Of a DNA stretch of 64,000 nt, positions 36,886 through 45,566 are shown one piece after another. The position numbers and the translations under genes are program-made. Within the stretch, counting starts at the first letter, position 1; every line of letters starts with the position of its first letter. Below the pieces are notes generated by a model. That model worked only from the letters and a program-made list of their open reading frames with translations. It ran no database searches and was not told the DNA's origin. Origin of the DNA: Mesorhizobium waimense (GTDB lineage: Bacteria > Pseudomonadota > Alphaproteobacteria > Rhizobiales > Rhizobiaceae); assembly GCF_003601975.1 (NCBI RefSeq), contig NZ_QZWZ01000022.1, positions 1 to 64,000 of the forward strand, in the 5' to 3' direction.

Positions 36886-37764
36886 ATGACACTGGCAGCT
36901 GCGGCGCAATCCGCGACATGGACCTTCGTCGACGGCGACTGGCATGAAGGCAATGTCGCCATTCTCGGACCGCGCAGCCACGCCATGTGGCTTGGCACCA
37001 GCGTCTTCGACGGCGCCCGCTGGTTCGAAGGCGTCGCCCCCGACCTCGAGCTTCATGCAGCGCGGGTGAATGCGTCGGCGATCGCGCTTGGCCTGAAACC
37101 CACCATGACCACCGACAAGATCGTCGGGCTGACCTGGGACGGGTTGAAGAAGTTCGACGGCAAGACGGCGGTCTACATCCGGCCGATGTACTGGGCCGAG
37201 CATGGCGGCTATATGGGCGTGCCGGCCGATCCGGCGTCGACCCGCTTCTGCCTCTGCCTCTACGAATCGCCAATGATCTCGCCGGCGGGCTTTTCGGTCT
37301 CCGTGTCGCCATTCCGGCGGCCGACCATCGAGACCATGCCGACCAATGCCAAGGCCGGCTGCCTTTATCCCAACAATGGCCGCGCCATCCTCGAAGCCAA
37401 GATGCGCGGCTTCGACAATGCGCTGGTGCTGGACATGCTGGGCAATGTCGCCGAGACCGGTACCTCGAACATTTTCTTGGTCAAGGACGGCCATGTGCTG
37501 ACGCCGGCCGCGAATGGCACGTTCCTGTCCGGCATCACCCGTTCGCGCACCATAAACCTGCTCGGCGACTACGGTTTCAAGACCACGGAAAAGACGCTGT
37601 CGGTGCGCGACTTCCTCGAGGCGGACGAGATCTTCTCGACCGGCAACCATTCCAAGGTCGTGCCGATCACCCGCATCGAGGAGCGCAACTTGCAGCCGGG
37701 GCCGGTGGCCAAGAAGGCGCGTGAGCTCTATTGGGACTGGGCGCATTCGACGTCCGCCGCTTGA
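36886..37764 (+). CDS. ilvE: Branched-chain amino acid aminotransferase
   Basis: A 292-residue class IV PLP aminotransferase. The cofactor Lys is at about 156 in MPTNAKAGCLYPNN. Other landmarks are GTSVFDGARWFEG, VAETGTSNIFLV and GITRSRTINLL. It moves amino groups between branched-chain amino acids and 2-oxoglutarate; D-amino-acid or aminodeoxychorismate-lyase activities are related alternatives. I chose the ATG at 36886 because GGGAAGC precedes it and the upstream sequence is non-coding. Confidence 0.85.
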   Translation: MTLAAAAQSATWTFVDGDWHEGNVAILGPRSHAMWLGTSVFDGARWFEGVAPDLELHAARVNASAIALGLKPTMTTDKIVGLTWDGLKKFDGKTAVYIRPMYWAEHGGYMGVPADPASTRFCLCLYESPMISPAGFSVSVSPFRRPTIETMPTNAKAGCLYPNNGRAILEAKMRGFDNALVLDMLGNVAETGTSNIFLVKDGHVLTPAANGTFLSGITRSRTINLLGDYGFKTTEKTLSVRDFLEADEIFSTGNHSKVVPITRIEERNLQPGPVAKKARELYWDWAHSTSAA

Positions 37765-37907
37765 GTCGCCAGGCGACTTGCGGCGCCACGTTTGTTTTGA
37801 CGCAGGGTCCGTTCGCAAAACCGTGTGACAGTTTTCCGGAACCTCTCTAGAAAGGGAACCGGCGCTTCATTCCGGAGTTGTCCCTAATCATTCCAGACCT
37901 ATGTTAG

Positions 37908-37930
37908 TCCGGTATCGACACCGGATTTTT
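37908..37930 (+). terminator. Terminator-like hairpin in the sodB leader
   Basis: TCCGGT-N6-ACCGGA followed directly by TTTTT ends 19 bases before the superoxide dismutase ATG. It has the form of a weak intrinsic terminator. It could end transcripts from ilvE or act as a leader attenuator for sodB. Confidence 0.45.
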
Positions 37931-37949
37931 CCATGAGGGAGTACCATCC

Positions 37950-38546
37950 ATGGCTTTCGAATTGCCCGCTCTGCCGTACGACTACGAGGCGCTCCAGCCT
38001 TACATGTCGAAGGAGACGCTGGAATACCACCACGACAAGCACCACAAGGCCTATGTCGACAACGGCAACAAGCTGGCCGCCGAGGCCGGGATGGGCGACC
38101 TGTCGGTCGAGGACGTGGTGAAGCAGTCCTTCGGCAAGAACGCCGGGCTCTTCAACAACGCCGCTCAGCACTATAACCACATCCATTTCTGGAAGTGGAT
38201 GAAGAAGGGCGGCGGCGGTTCCAAGCTTCCGGGCGCGCTGCAGAAGGCCTTCGACAGCGATCTTGGCGGCTACGACAAGTTCAAGGCGGACTTCATCGCC
38301 GCCGGCACCACCCAGTTCGGCTCGGGCTGGGCCTGGGTTTCGGTCAAGGACGGCAAGCTGGCGATCTCGAAGACGCCGAACGGCGAGAACCCGCTGGTCC
38401 ATGGCGCCACGCCGATCATCGGCGTCGACGTCTGGGAGCACTCCTATTACATCGACTACCGCAATGCCCGGCCGAAATATCTCGAGGCCTTCGTAGACAG
38501 TCTCATCAACTGGGACCATGTCCTCGAACTCTACGTAAAGGCCTGA
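37950..38546 (+). CDS. sodB: Superoxide dismutase, Fe/Mn type
   Basis: A 198-residue Fe/Mn superoxide dismutase that converts superoxide to oxygen and hydrogen peroxide in the cytoplasm. The metal ligands can be followed: His at about 27 (EYHHDKHHKAYV), His in QHYNHIHFW, and Asp and His in DVWEHSYYIDY. GTTQFGSGWAW is the classic core block. A strong terminator follows the stop. The sequence alone does not settle Fe versus Mn. Confidence 0.96.
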   Translation: MAFELPALPYDYEALQPYMSKETLEYHHDKHHKAYVDNGNKLAAEAGMGDLSVEDVVKQSFGKNAGLFNNAAQHYNHIHFWKWMKKGGGGSKLPGALQKAFDSDLGGYDKFKADFIAAGTTQFGSGWAWVSVKDGKLAISKTPNGENPLVHGATPIIGVDVWEHSYYIDYRNARPKYLEAFVDSLINWDHVLELYVKA

Positions 38547-38558
38547 TCGCAGTTTTTG

Positions 38559-38590
38559 AAAAGCCCCGGACGTCCGGGGCTTTTCTTTTT
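38559..38590 (+). terminator. Intrinsic terminator of sodB
   Basis: A perfect 12-bp stem (AAAAGCCCCGGA and TCCGGGGCTTTT) with a 2-base centre (CG) starts 13 bases after the sodB stop and runs into a T-rich tail (to 38590). This is a textbook rho-independent terminator. Confidence 0.92.
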
Positions 38591-38702
38591 CCGCGTTTGA
38601 AACAGCGTCCGACAAAATAGCCACCCACGGAAGGGGGAATATTCAGGTCATCCACGCCGTTATCGTTCTGTCTCGAACTATCTTCACCATGGAGCCAATT
38701 GA

Positions 38703-39140
38703 ATGAGAAAGCTTGTCATCGCCATCTCTATGCTCGCCTTTGCCGGTTCGGCGGCGTTTGCCGACCCGATACTGGATCGCCAGGCTCTGATGAAGGAACG
38801 TGGAAAGATCGCCGGCGGATTATCGAAAGTGGTCAAAGGCGAGGAGGCATTCGACGCTGCCGCCGTTCTCACTGCGTTGCAGTCGCTAGAGGCGAATGCC
38901 GAGAAACTTGACATCGATGCCCACTTTCCAGCCGGCAGCGACAAGGGCGATACCACGGCCTCACCGAAGATCTGGGAAGACACGGCCGGCTTCAAGGCGG
39001 GCAACGACAAGTATGTCGCCGACGTCAAGGCGGCGGTCGCGGCCGCACCCGCCGATGTCGATGCCCTCAAGGCGCAGTTCAACACGATCGGCGGGGATTG
39101 CGGCACCTGCCACCAGGGCTACAGGATCAAGAAGGGCTGA
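38703..39140 (+). CDS. Cytochrome c' family (c-556-like) protein
   Basis: A 145-residue periplasmic cytochrome. A Sec signal peptide (MRKLVIAISMLAFAGSAAFA) precedes a four-helix domain with the haem motif at the C-terminus, GDCGTCHQGYR, as in cytochrome c' and c-556. It is followed 9 bases later by a di-haem cytochrome gene, so the two are probably cotranscribed and may exchange electrons. Confidence 0.92.
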   Translation: MRKLVIAISMLAFAGSAAFADPILDRQALMKERGKIAGGLSKVVKGEEAFDAAAVLTALQSLEANAEKLDIDAHFPAGSDKGDTTASPKIWEDTAGFKAGNDKYVADVKAAVAAAPADVDALKAQFNTIGGDCGTCHQGYRIKKG

Positions 39141-39149
39141 CGGCGGGCA

Positions 39150-40100
39150 ATGCCCGTGCTGAAAAAGCTCATTGGCGCCGCCCTCGTTCTTGGCGGCGTC
39201 GGCGCTGTTGCCGTGTGGTTCCTGTCGGCGCCGGCCAGGCTCGACGCTGAAACCCTGGCGCAGCTCGGCCCCGGCGATGCCGCCAGGGGCAAACGCATCT
39301 TCTATGCCGGAGGCTGCACCTCCTGTCATGCCAAGCCCCGCTCGCAAGGCGAGGCGCGTCTGCAACTGGCCGGTGGTCTCCAGCTCAAGACACCGTTCGG
39401 CATTTTTGTGCCACCGAACATTTCGCAGGATGCCAAGGACGGCATCGGCGCCTGGTCCGAGGAAGACCTGGCCAACGCCATGCTGAAAGGCGTGTCGCCG
39501 GGCGGCGAGCACTTCTATCCGGCGTTTCCCTACGCGTCTTACGCCCGCATGAAACCATCTGATATTGCCGACCTCTACGCCTTCCTGAAGACGCTTCCGG
39601 CGGTGGCCGGCAAGGCGCCGGGCCATACGCTCGGCTTTCCCTTCAACATCCGCCGCGGCATAGGCCTGTGGAAGCTGCTCTATCTCAGCCCGCAGCCGGT
39701 GATCGCGTTGCCTGAAGGCACGCCGGATCCGGTGATGGCGGGCCGCTATCTGGTCGAGGGACCCGGCCATTGCGGCGAATGCCACACGCCGCGCGATCTT
39801 GCGGGGGGAACGAAGAAGGCCGTGTGGCTGGCGGGCGCGACCGCCGCCGAGGGCAGCGGCATCGTCCCCAACATCACCTCGGGCGAGGGCGGCATCGGCG
39901 ACTGGTCCGAGGCCGACATCGCCAACTATCTCGAAACCGGCTTCACGCCGGATTTCGATTCTGTGGGCGGTGCGATGGTCGATGTGCAAAGGAACATGGC
40001 CCAACTGATGCCCGAGGACCGCGCGGCCATCGCCGCCTATCTCAAGGCGGCCCCGTCGCATCCCAACGGCTATCCCGCACGCAAGAAGCCAGAGAACTAG
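39150..40100 (+). CDS. Di-haem c-type cytochrome
   Basis: A 316-residue protein with an N-terminal membrane anchor or uncleaved signal (LKKLIGAALVLGGVGAVAVWFL). Two cytochrome c domains carry CTSCH (about residue 56) and CGECH (about residue 208), with Met-containing regions downstream. The layout resembles the cytochrome subunit of membrane-bound alcohol or aldehyde dehydrogenases, though with two rather than three haems. The stop codon TAG ends on the first base of the left inverted repeat of the mobile unit, so the original 3' end may have been altered. Confidence 0.88.
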   Translation: MPVLKKLIGAALVLGGVGAVAVWFLSAPARLDAETLAQLGPGDAARGKRIFYAGGCTSCHAKPRSQGEARLQLAGGLQLKTPFGIFVPPNISQDAKDGIGAWSEEDLANAMLKGVSPGGEHFYPAFPYASYARMKPSDIADLYAFLKTLPAVAGKAPGHTLGFPFNIRRGIGLWKLLYLSPQPVIALPEGTPDPVMAGRYLVEGPGHCGECHTPRDLAGGTKKAVWLAGATAAEGSGIVPNITSGEGGIGDWSEADIANYLETGFTPDFDSVGGAMVDVQRNMAQLMPEDRAAIAAYLKAAPSHPNGYPARKKPEN

Positions 40101-40115
40101 GGTCCGGACCCATAA
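40100..40115 (+). repeat. Left inverted repeat of the IS5-like unit
   Basis: GGGTCCGGACCCATAA at 40100-40115 matches, in 15 of 16 positions, the reverse complement of 42015-42030. It abuts the cytochrome stop codon and lies 38 bases from the end of the nitronate monooxygenase gene. Confidence 0.8.
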
Positions 40116-40153
40116 GTTCGCGATTGAGATCGGCGGTACTTCCTACACAGGCC

Positions 40154-41149
40154 TTAGAAAGATGGATCGTTCCCAAGCCGTGCGAGGATTGCCCGCGCCT
40201 CGTCGCTGATTTCGCGGACAATCTCGGCGGCCGGCTGGACGCGGCGGACGAGGCTGACGCCTTGGCCCGACCATAGGGCAAGGGCGTCGATATCGCCCTC
40301 GTCACCCGATCCCGGCGTATGAGATTGGTATGCAACCACGTCGCCATATGGCGACTTTGCAACGACCGCGCCTTCGTGGGGACGCCTACCCGCCGGCGGG
40401 CGTCCGGCTGCCTCCCAAGCTTCAATCGTTTTGTTGCGGAGGCTACGGTGCGGAGCGTCGGGCCAGCCGACATCGAAAACAGTCCCGTATTCTGTGTCCG
40501 TCTCCTTGGCTGTGAGGATGCGGTCGCGATAGCGCGGGTGGATTGGAGCTTCGATGCTCGCGAGAAAGCGGGTACCGATCCAAGCGCCCGCGGCACCAAG
40601 TGCCATCGCCGCGGCTAGACCGCGTCCATCCGCAATGCCACCGGCAGCAAGAACGGGGACTGGCGCGACCTGGTCAACAACCGCCGGAACCAACGCCATC
40701 GTGGCAACTGTACCGTAAACGTGGCCACCCGCCTCCCAGCCCTGCGCGACGATTGCGTCGGCACCATCTGCGGCTGATATCCGAGCCTGTTCGGCGCCTC
40801 CTGCCGTATGCAGGACCTTTGCCCCGCCACGATGCGCCGCAGCCGTCAGCGAACCTGCCTGGCCCCAGAAAAATGAGACTACCGGCACGCCTTCTTCCAA
40901 GCAGATCGCGAGGCGCTCCTCCTGCGGATAAGTCAACACGAGATTGACGCCGAACGGCCGTTTGGTCAGGGCCTTGGTGGCCCGAATTTCTGCGCGTACC
41001 GCTTCAGGCGGATTCCAGCCGAGGGCGAGCATCCCGAGACCGCCTGCATTGCTCACCGCGGCGGCGAATTGCGGAGAAGTAGCTCCACCCAAGGCCGCCT
41101 GGACAATCGGAATTTCTATGCCGACGAGAGTGGTGAAGGCGTTGGGCAT
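40154..41149 (-). CDS. Nitronate monooxygenase (2-nitropropane dioxygenase-like), possible passenger gene
   Basis: A 331-residue FMN-dependent TIM-barrel enzyme that oxidises alkyl nitronates. Family blocks are PIVQAALGGATSPQFAAAVSNAGG at the N-terminus, the active-site GWEAGGHVYG with its His, and the phosphate-binding PVLAAGGIADGRG followed by GAAGAWIGTRF. The ATG at 41149 gives the usual start (MPNAFTTLVGIEIP). It reads away from the transposase and ends just inside the left inverted repeat. Full-length and apparently intact. Confidence 0.88.
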   Translation of the reverse strand: MPNAFTTLVGIEIPIVQAALGGATSPQFAAAVSNAGGLGMLALGWNPPEAVRAEIRATKALTKRPFGVNLVLTYPQEERLAICLEEGVPVVSFFWGQAGSLTAAAHRGGAKVLHTAGGAEQARISAADGADAIVAQGWEAGGHVYGTVATMALVPAVVDQVAPVPVLAAGGIADGRGLAAAMALGAAGAWIGTRFLASIEAPIHPRYRDRILTAKETDTEYGTVFDVGWPDAPHRSLRNKTIEAWEAAGRPPAGRRPHEGAVVAKSPYGDVVAYQSHTPGSGDEGDIDALALWSGQGVSLVRRVQPAAEIVREISDEARAILARLGNDPSF

Positions 41150-41262
41150 TGCGCTCCCCCTGAGTCCTTCATCCGGGCGCGGCCTTTTGCCCGATTTAGG
41201 GACAGTGGTCCAAAGGAGGCACGGAATCAACGGGGATTTCGCCGCAAAGGGAGACTACAAGG

Positions 41263-42020
41263 ATGAAACGCGATTACTTCTGGCTGACCGAGGAGCAGTT
41301 CGGGCGACTCGCGGCGCTGTTGCCAACTGACACACGCGGCAAGCGGCGGGTTAATGATCGCCGGGTAATCAGCGGCATCGTGCATGTCCTGAAATCAGGC
41401 GGTCGTTGGGTCGACGCACCGGATGCCTACGGCCCGCGCAAGACGCTCTACAACCGCTTCGTCCGATGGGCAGCCAAGGGCATCTGGGTCGACATCTTCC
41501 ATGCCCTGGTCTCGGCTGGCGGAACACCGGCGGAGGTGCTCATCGGCTCCTCGGCGGTGAAGGCGCATCGCTGCGCCTCAGGCGGCAAAGGGGGGAACAA
41601 AATCAGGCGATCGGCCGATCGCGTGGTGGGCGAACCACGAAAATCCACGCCCTGACCGATGGCCTATGCCGCCCGATCGCTTTCCTTTTGACCGGTGACC
41701 AGGTCGCCGATTGCACCGCCGGGGATTTGCTTCTGGAGCAGATGCCCAAGAGCCCGATCGTGCATGCCGACAAGGGCTATGACAGCAACGCAATCCGCAA
41801 CAAGGTCGAGGGTAAAGGGGCAATGCCGAACATCCCACTCAAGGCCAACCGGCGCTGGAGAATTTGCTTCTCGCCGTTCCTTTACCGCGATCGCAACGCC
41901 ATCGAGCGCATGTTCGGACGCCTCAAGGATTTCCGCCGAGTCGCCACACGATACGATCGATCGGCGACGAACTTCCTTGCCGCCGTCTGCCTCGTGGCCA
42001 TCGTCAGCTACTGGTTATGA
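41263..42020 (+). CDS. IS5-family transposase in two overlapping frames (OrfA/OrfB)
   Basis: OrfA (41263-41655) encodes the N-terminal DUF4096-like part (YFWLTEEQFGRLAALLP, RVISGIVHVLKSGGRW). The DDE catalytic part continues in the -1 frame to 42020 (KIHALTDGL, VHADKGYDSNAIR, YRDRNAIERMFGRLKDFRRVATRYD), holding Asp, Asp and Glu. Readers cross frames at a run of six G near 41590, where -1 slippage would yield the normal join. Many IS5-group elements use such a frameshift, so the transposase may be functional. The stop codon lies inside the right inverted repeat. Confidence 0.85.
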
Positions 42021-42030
42021 GTCCGGACCC
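42015..42030 (-). repeat. Right inverted repeat of the IS5-like unit
   Basis: TTATGAGTCCGGACCC on the plus strand is the inverse of the left repeat with one mismatch. It overlaps the end of the transposase reading frame and lies 10 bases from the stop of the SET-protein gene. Confidence 0.8.
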
Positions 42031-42040
42031 TGGTTTTCGA

Positions 42041-42430
42041 CTACGGGTGACGATCGCCCAGGAAGTCGAAACCGGTTTCGAAGAAATGGTTGTAATCGCA
42101 GGTCAGTTCCTCGCCGGGCGTGATGTCGCGCAACGCGTAAGTCTCCTCGGGCGAGGAGACGTCGCAGTTCGGTTCATCGGCGTGGTTCATATAGCGCGCG
42201 TCATCGGCTTCGAAGACGATGTATCCGGGGTTGCGCCGATCAGGATAGGAATAGCGGTCGAGATAGCCCTTCACCGGCCCGGTCTCCCCCTCATACGTGT
42301 CGACTTCGATCAGCCGGTCAAACCGCGGGTCGAGCTTCCAGACCAGCGTGCCCCGTGGAATGTGTTTCTTGGCGAAGACGCCGATGCCCTGGATGGGCGA
42401 TTTGTCGAGATAGACGTCGACGAGCAGCAT
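42041..42430 (-). CDS. SET-domain protein
   Basis: A 129-residue stand-alone SET domain, the fold of lysine methyltransferases. The N-terminal block is SPIQGIGVFAKKHIPRGTLVW, the substrate/AdoMet block is RYMNHADEPNCDV, and EELTCDYNHFF carries the catalytic-type Tyr. Eukaryotic pre- and post-SET Cys clusters are absent, as in other bacterial short SET proteins. I chose the ATG at 42430, behind AAGGG. Its 3' end is 10 bases from the mobile unit. The target is unknown. Confidence 0.88.
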   Translation of the reverse strand: MLLVDVYLDKSPIQGIGVFAKKHIPRGTLVWKLDPRFDRLIEVDTYEGETGPVKGYLDRYSYPDRRNPGYIVFEADDARYMNHADEPNCDVSSPEETYALRDITPGEELTCDYNHFFETGFDFLGDRHP

Positions 42431-42632
42431 GGCGGACCCTTGCGAGATTGTGACTGGCAGGTGCGGCTCTGAAAAAGCCGGGCATTGGGTAGCGCGCGGC
42501 GATGGCAATTGCGAGCGGAAAATCAGCAGCGCCTGCCGCTGATTCAAAGCTTCGAAAAAGGTCATGCGCAAATCAAAAAATCATTACCCAAGGCGATATA
42601 CGAGCCGTGCCGGCACATCGCCTGCCATGGCT

Positions 42633-43259
42633 CTAGCGCTGCTGCAGCGCCAGACGGATGCCGAGGGCGCAATAGATGCCGCCAACAACCTTGCCCTGCC
42701 ATTTCTGCACGGCAGGATTTCGGCGTAGGAAAGTGCCGAGCCCACTCGCGCCCACCGCGAAAATCACCGTGCTGAAGAGGCCGAGTAAAACAAAGATGGC
42801 ACCCAATGTCGCCAACTGGAGCATCACCGATCCGTTTTCGGGCCGCACGAACTGGGGAAGGAATGCAAGGAAGAAAAGGGCGGTCTTTGGGTTGAGCATC
42901 TCGGTCAGCACGGCCTGCCGAAATGCCTTGCCAGCAGAGATCGCAAGCGCGCCGGCTGCCGGATCGGCCGGCGCTCTCTCGATGATGGCGCGAATGCCGA
43001 GATAGACGAGATAGGCCGCGCCGATATACTTTATGATGCTGAACAGCATTGCCGAAGTGGCAATGATCGCTGAGATGCCGACCATCGCCATGAAGGTGTG
43101 AAACACGTCGCCGGCCGCGATCCCGGCGCCGGTCGCGATGCCCACCTTCGTTCCCGAACTCGTCGCCCGCGCCACCGTCAGCAGAGTGGCCGGGCCCGGA
43201 ACGAAGACAAAGCCAAGCACAACCGCGACATAGGCAATCAATGTGGCGAGGTCGATCAT
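42633..43259 (-). CDS. LysE/RhtB-family exporter
   Basis: A 208-residue inner-membrane protein with about six hydrophobic segments. The N-terminal family block is VLGFVFVPGPATLLTVARAT, and EMLNPKTALFFLAFLPQFV is the second signature. Members export amino acids, homoserine lactones or related metabolites. It is on the same strand as the SET gene but 200 bases away, so cotranscription is uncertain. Confidence 0.92.
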   Translation of the reverse strand: MIDLATLIAYVAVVLGFVFVPGPATLLTVARATSSGTKVGIATGAGIAAGDVFHTFMAMVGISAIIATSAMLFSIIKYIGAAYLVYLGIRAIIERAPADPAAGALAISAGKAFRQAVLTEMLNPKTALFFLAFLPQFVRPENGSVMLQLATLGAIFVLLGLFSTVIFAVGASGLGTFLRRNPAVQKWQGKVVGGIYCALGIRLALQQR

Positions 43260-43340
43260 CGCTGCGCGTCTCCGTTACTTTCGCCACCAATGAAAGCCAC
43301 GTTGCGGAACGGAAGGCAATGACTGGTCATCGCATCGCAT

Positions 43341-45452
43341 TCATCCGGCAAGATCGGCCTTGCCGGTCACCTTGAGCGCGAAGGCATAGGTGTAGGCGAT
43401 CTCCTCCAGCCTGGAAAAGCGGCCGGAGGCGCCGGCGTGACCTGAGTCCATGTTGATCTTGAACAGCACCTGATTGTCGCCGCTCTTGCGCTCGCGCAGC
43501 CGCGCCACCCATTTGGCCGGCTCCCAATAGGTGACGCGCGGGTCGGTAAGCCCCGCCAGCGCCAGGATCGGCGGATAGTCGAGCGCGGCGATATTGTCAT
43601 AGGGGGAATAGGCTGAGATCGTCCGGTAGTCTTCCGCAGAGGCGATCGGATTGCCCCACTCCGGCCATTCCGGCGGCGTCAGCGGCAGCGTCGCGTCGAG
43701 CATGGTGGTGAGCACATCGACGAACGGGACCTCGGCGACGATGCCGCCAAAACACTCCGGCGCCATGTTGGCGACCGCCCCCATCAGCATGCCGCCGGCC
43801 GAGCCGCCTTGCGCGACGATACGGTCATGCGCCGTGTAGCGCTCGGCGACGAGATGGCGGGCGCAGGCGATGAAGTCGGTGAAGGTGTTCATCTTGTGCT
43901 GCCGCTTGCCGTCGTCGTACCAGCCATAGCCCTTGTCCTTGCCGCCACGGACATGGGCGATCGCATAGACGAAGCCGCGGTCGACCAGCGACAGGCAGTT
44001 GGTGTTGAAGGCGGCCGGCACGGTGATGCCGTAGGAACCATAGCCATAGAGCAGGCAAGGTGCTGTGCCGTCGAGCGGCGAGTCACGATGATGGATCAGC
44101 GAGATCGGCACCAGTTCGCCATCGGCGGCCGGTGCCATCAGGCGGCGCGTGACATAGTGGTCCGGGTCGTGGCCGGAAGGCACTTCCTGGGTCTTCAGCA
44201 ACACGCGCTCGCGGGTGCGCATGTTGTAGTCGAAGACCTGCGCCGGCGTCGTCATCGACGAATAGGTAAAGCGCATGAACTCGGTGTCGTATTCATAGGA
44301 TCCGGACAGGCCAAGCGAAAACGCCTCCTCGTCGAACGAGATGAGATGTTCCTCGCCGCTCTTGCGATCGCGCACGACGATGCGCGGCAAGCCCTCCTTG
44401 CGCTCAAGACGGACCATATGCTCCTTGAAGCCGATCACCGACAGGATCAGCCGGCCGGCTTCGTGCGGCACCAACTCTTGCCAGTTGGCGCGCACCGGAT
44501 CGTCAGCCGGCGCCGTCATGATCTTGAAGTCCTTGGCGCCGTCGGCATTGGTCAGGATGAAGAAGACGTCGCCGCCTTCCTCGAGATCGTATTGCAGGCC
44601 GCTCTCGCGCGCCGCCACTAGCTTCGGCTCGGCAAGCGGATCGCCGGCGCGCATCAGCCGGTATTCGGATGTCTCGTGATCGTTGATGCCGATCAGGATC
44701 CACTCGTTGGAGCGCGTGCCGCCGACATCCATGAAGAAGCCGGGATCGGTTTCCTCATAGACTAACCGGTCGTTTTCGGTTCCGTCGCCAAGCGCGTGGA
44801 ACAACACCTTGGACGGGCGATGGTTGGAATCGAGCCTTGTGTAGAAGAAGCCGCTGTCCCCCGCATCCCAGACGCCGCCGCCGCCCGTATCGGGGATCTG
44901 ATCCGTCAGTTCCTTGCCGCTGGCGAGATCCCGCACGCGAAGCGTGAAGAATTCAGAGCCCTTGTCGTCGAACGCCCATAAAAGCTTCCCGTGGTCGGCC
45001 GAATGGTCGACGCCGCCGAGCCTGAAATAGGCCTTGCCCTCGGCTTCCGCGTCGCCGTCAAGCAGGATCTGCTCGTCGCCGCCGTCGCGCGGCGTGCGGA
45101 AATAGCGCGGCTGCTCGCCGCCAAGCTTGAAGGACGAGCCGTAGGCGTAAGCGCCATCCTTCATCGGCACGGTGGAGTCGTCTTCCTTGATGCGCCCTTT
45201 CATCTCCGTGAAAAGTTGCTTCCGCAGCGGGGCCATATCGGCGGTCAGCGTTGCCTGGTAGGCGTTCTCGGCTTCGAGATGAGCGCGGATGTCGCCGTCG
45301 AGCAGGGAAGGATCCCTGAACATCGCCTGCCAGTTATCGGCGCGCAGCCAGCCATAGTCGTCGGTACGGGTGAAGCCGTGATGCGTGTCGAAAACAGGCC
45401 GTTTCTCGGGCTGCGGCGGGCTGGCGGTCGGAAATGCTGGTGTCCTGGTCAT
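43341..45452 (-). CDS. ptrB: Oligopeptidase B (S9 prolyl oligopeptidase family)
   Basis: A 703-residue serine peptidase that cleaves short peptides after basic residues. An N-terminal beta-propeller (about residues 80-420) precedes an alpha/beta-hydrolase domain. The nucleophile Ser is in VAQGGSAGGMLMGAV. The catalytic Asp is expected after LAGLTDPRVTYWEP and the His in MDSGHAGASGRF. Oligopeptidase B features such as GYGWYDDGKRQHKMNTFTDF are present. It has no signal peptide and is expected in the cytoplasm. Confidence 0.93.
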   Translation of the reverse strand: MTRTPAFPTASPPQPEKRPVFDTHHGFTRTDDYGWLRADNWQAMFRDPSLLDGDIRAHLEAENAYQATLTADMAPLRKQLFTEMKGRIKEDDSTVPMKDGAYAYGSSFKLGGEQPRYFRTPRDGGDEQILLDGDAEAEGKAYFRLGGVDHSADHGKLLWAFDDKGSEFFTLRVRDLASGKELTDQIPDTGGGGVWDAGDSGFFYTRLDSNHRPSKVLFHALGDGTENDRLVYEETDPGFFMDVGGTRSNEWILIGINDHETSEYRLMRAGDPLAEPKLVAARESGLQYDLEEGGDVFFILTNADGAKDFKIMTAPADDPVRANWQELVPHEAGRLILSVIGFKEHMVRLERKEGLPRIVVRDRKSGEEHLISFDEEAFSLGLSGSYEYDTEFMRFTYSSMTTPAQVFDYNMRTRERVLLKTQEVPSGHDPDHYVTRRLMAPAADGELVPISLIHHRDSPLDGTAPCLLYGYGSYGITVPAAFNTNCLSLVDRGFVYAIAHVRGGKDKGYGWYDDGKRQHKMNTFTDFIACARHLVAERYTAHDRIVAQGGSAGGMLMGAVANMAPECFGGIVAEVPFVDVLTTMLDATLPLTPPEWPEWGNPIASAEDYRTISAYSPYDNIAALDYPPILALAGLTDPRVTYWEPAKWVARLRERKSGDNQVLFKINMDSGHAGASGRFSRLEEIAYTYAFALKVTGKADLAG

Positions 45453-45566
45453 TGCGTCTCGCTGGGAAGTTGTTTGAATGGCAAATGAACACGCCGATCA
45501 GCACCGGTTCAAGGGCAGGACGGCAGGGTGAGGGCGGCTCTCAGGAGATGGGCCGGAGGAGAGATG

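Larger units (their letters stand above)
40100..42030. mobile_element. IS5-family-like element enclosing a nitronate monooxygenase gene
   Basis: About 1.93 kb is bounded by 16-bp inverted repeats (15/16 identical). It contains, outward from a shared 113-base spacer, a monooxygenase gene on the minus strand and a transposase on the plus strand. A plain IS5-group element would have its left end within about 100 bases of the transposase start. No matching end is found there (41150-41262), so the monooxygenase gene appears to be inside the element. The flanking bases give no perfect target duplication (TA on the left, TG on the right). The unit sits between two convergent chromosomal genes without breaking either. 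Confidence 0.6.

Noticed and set aside
41155..41180. A second left end of the IS element directly before the transposase
   Set aside because: Only TGAGTCC matches, and it points the wrong way for a left end; the rest of the 16-bp repeat is missing.
40094..42036. Perfect target-site duplication around the IS5-like unit
   Set aside because: Flanking bases (TA on the left, TG on the right) agree only partly; no perfect short repeat is present.
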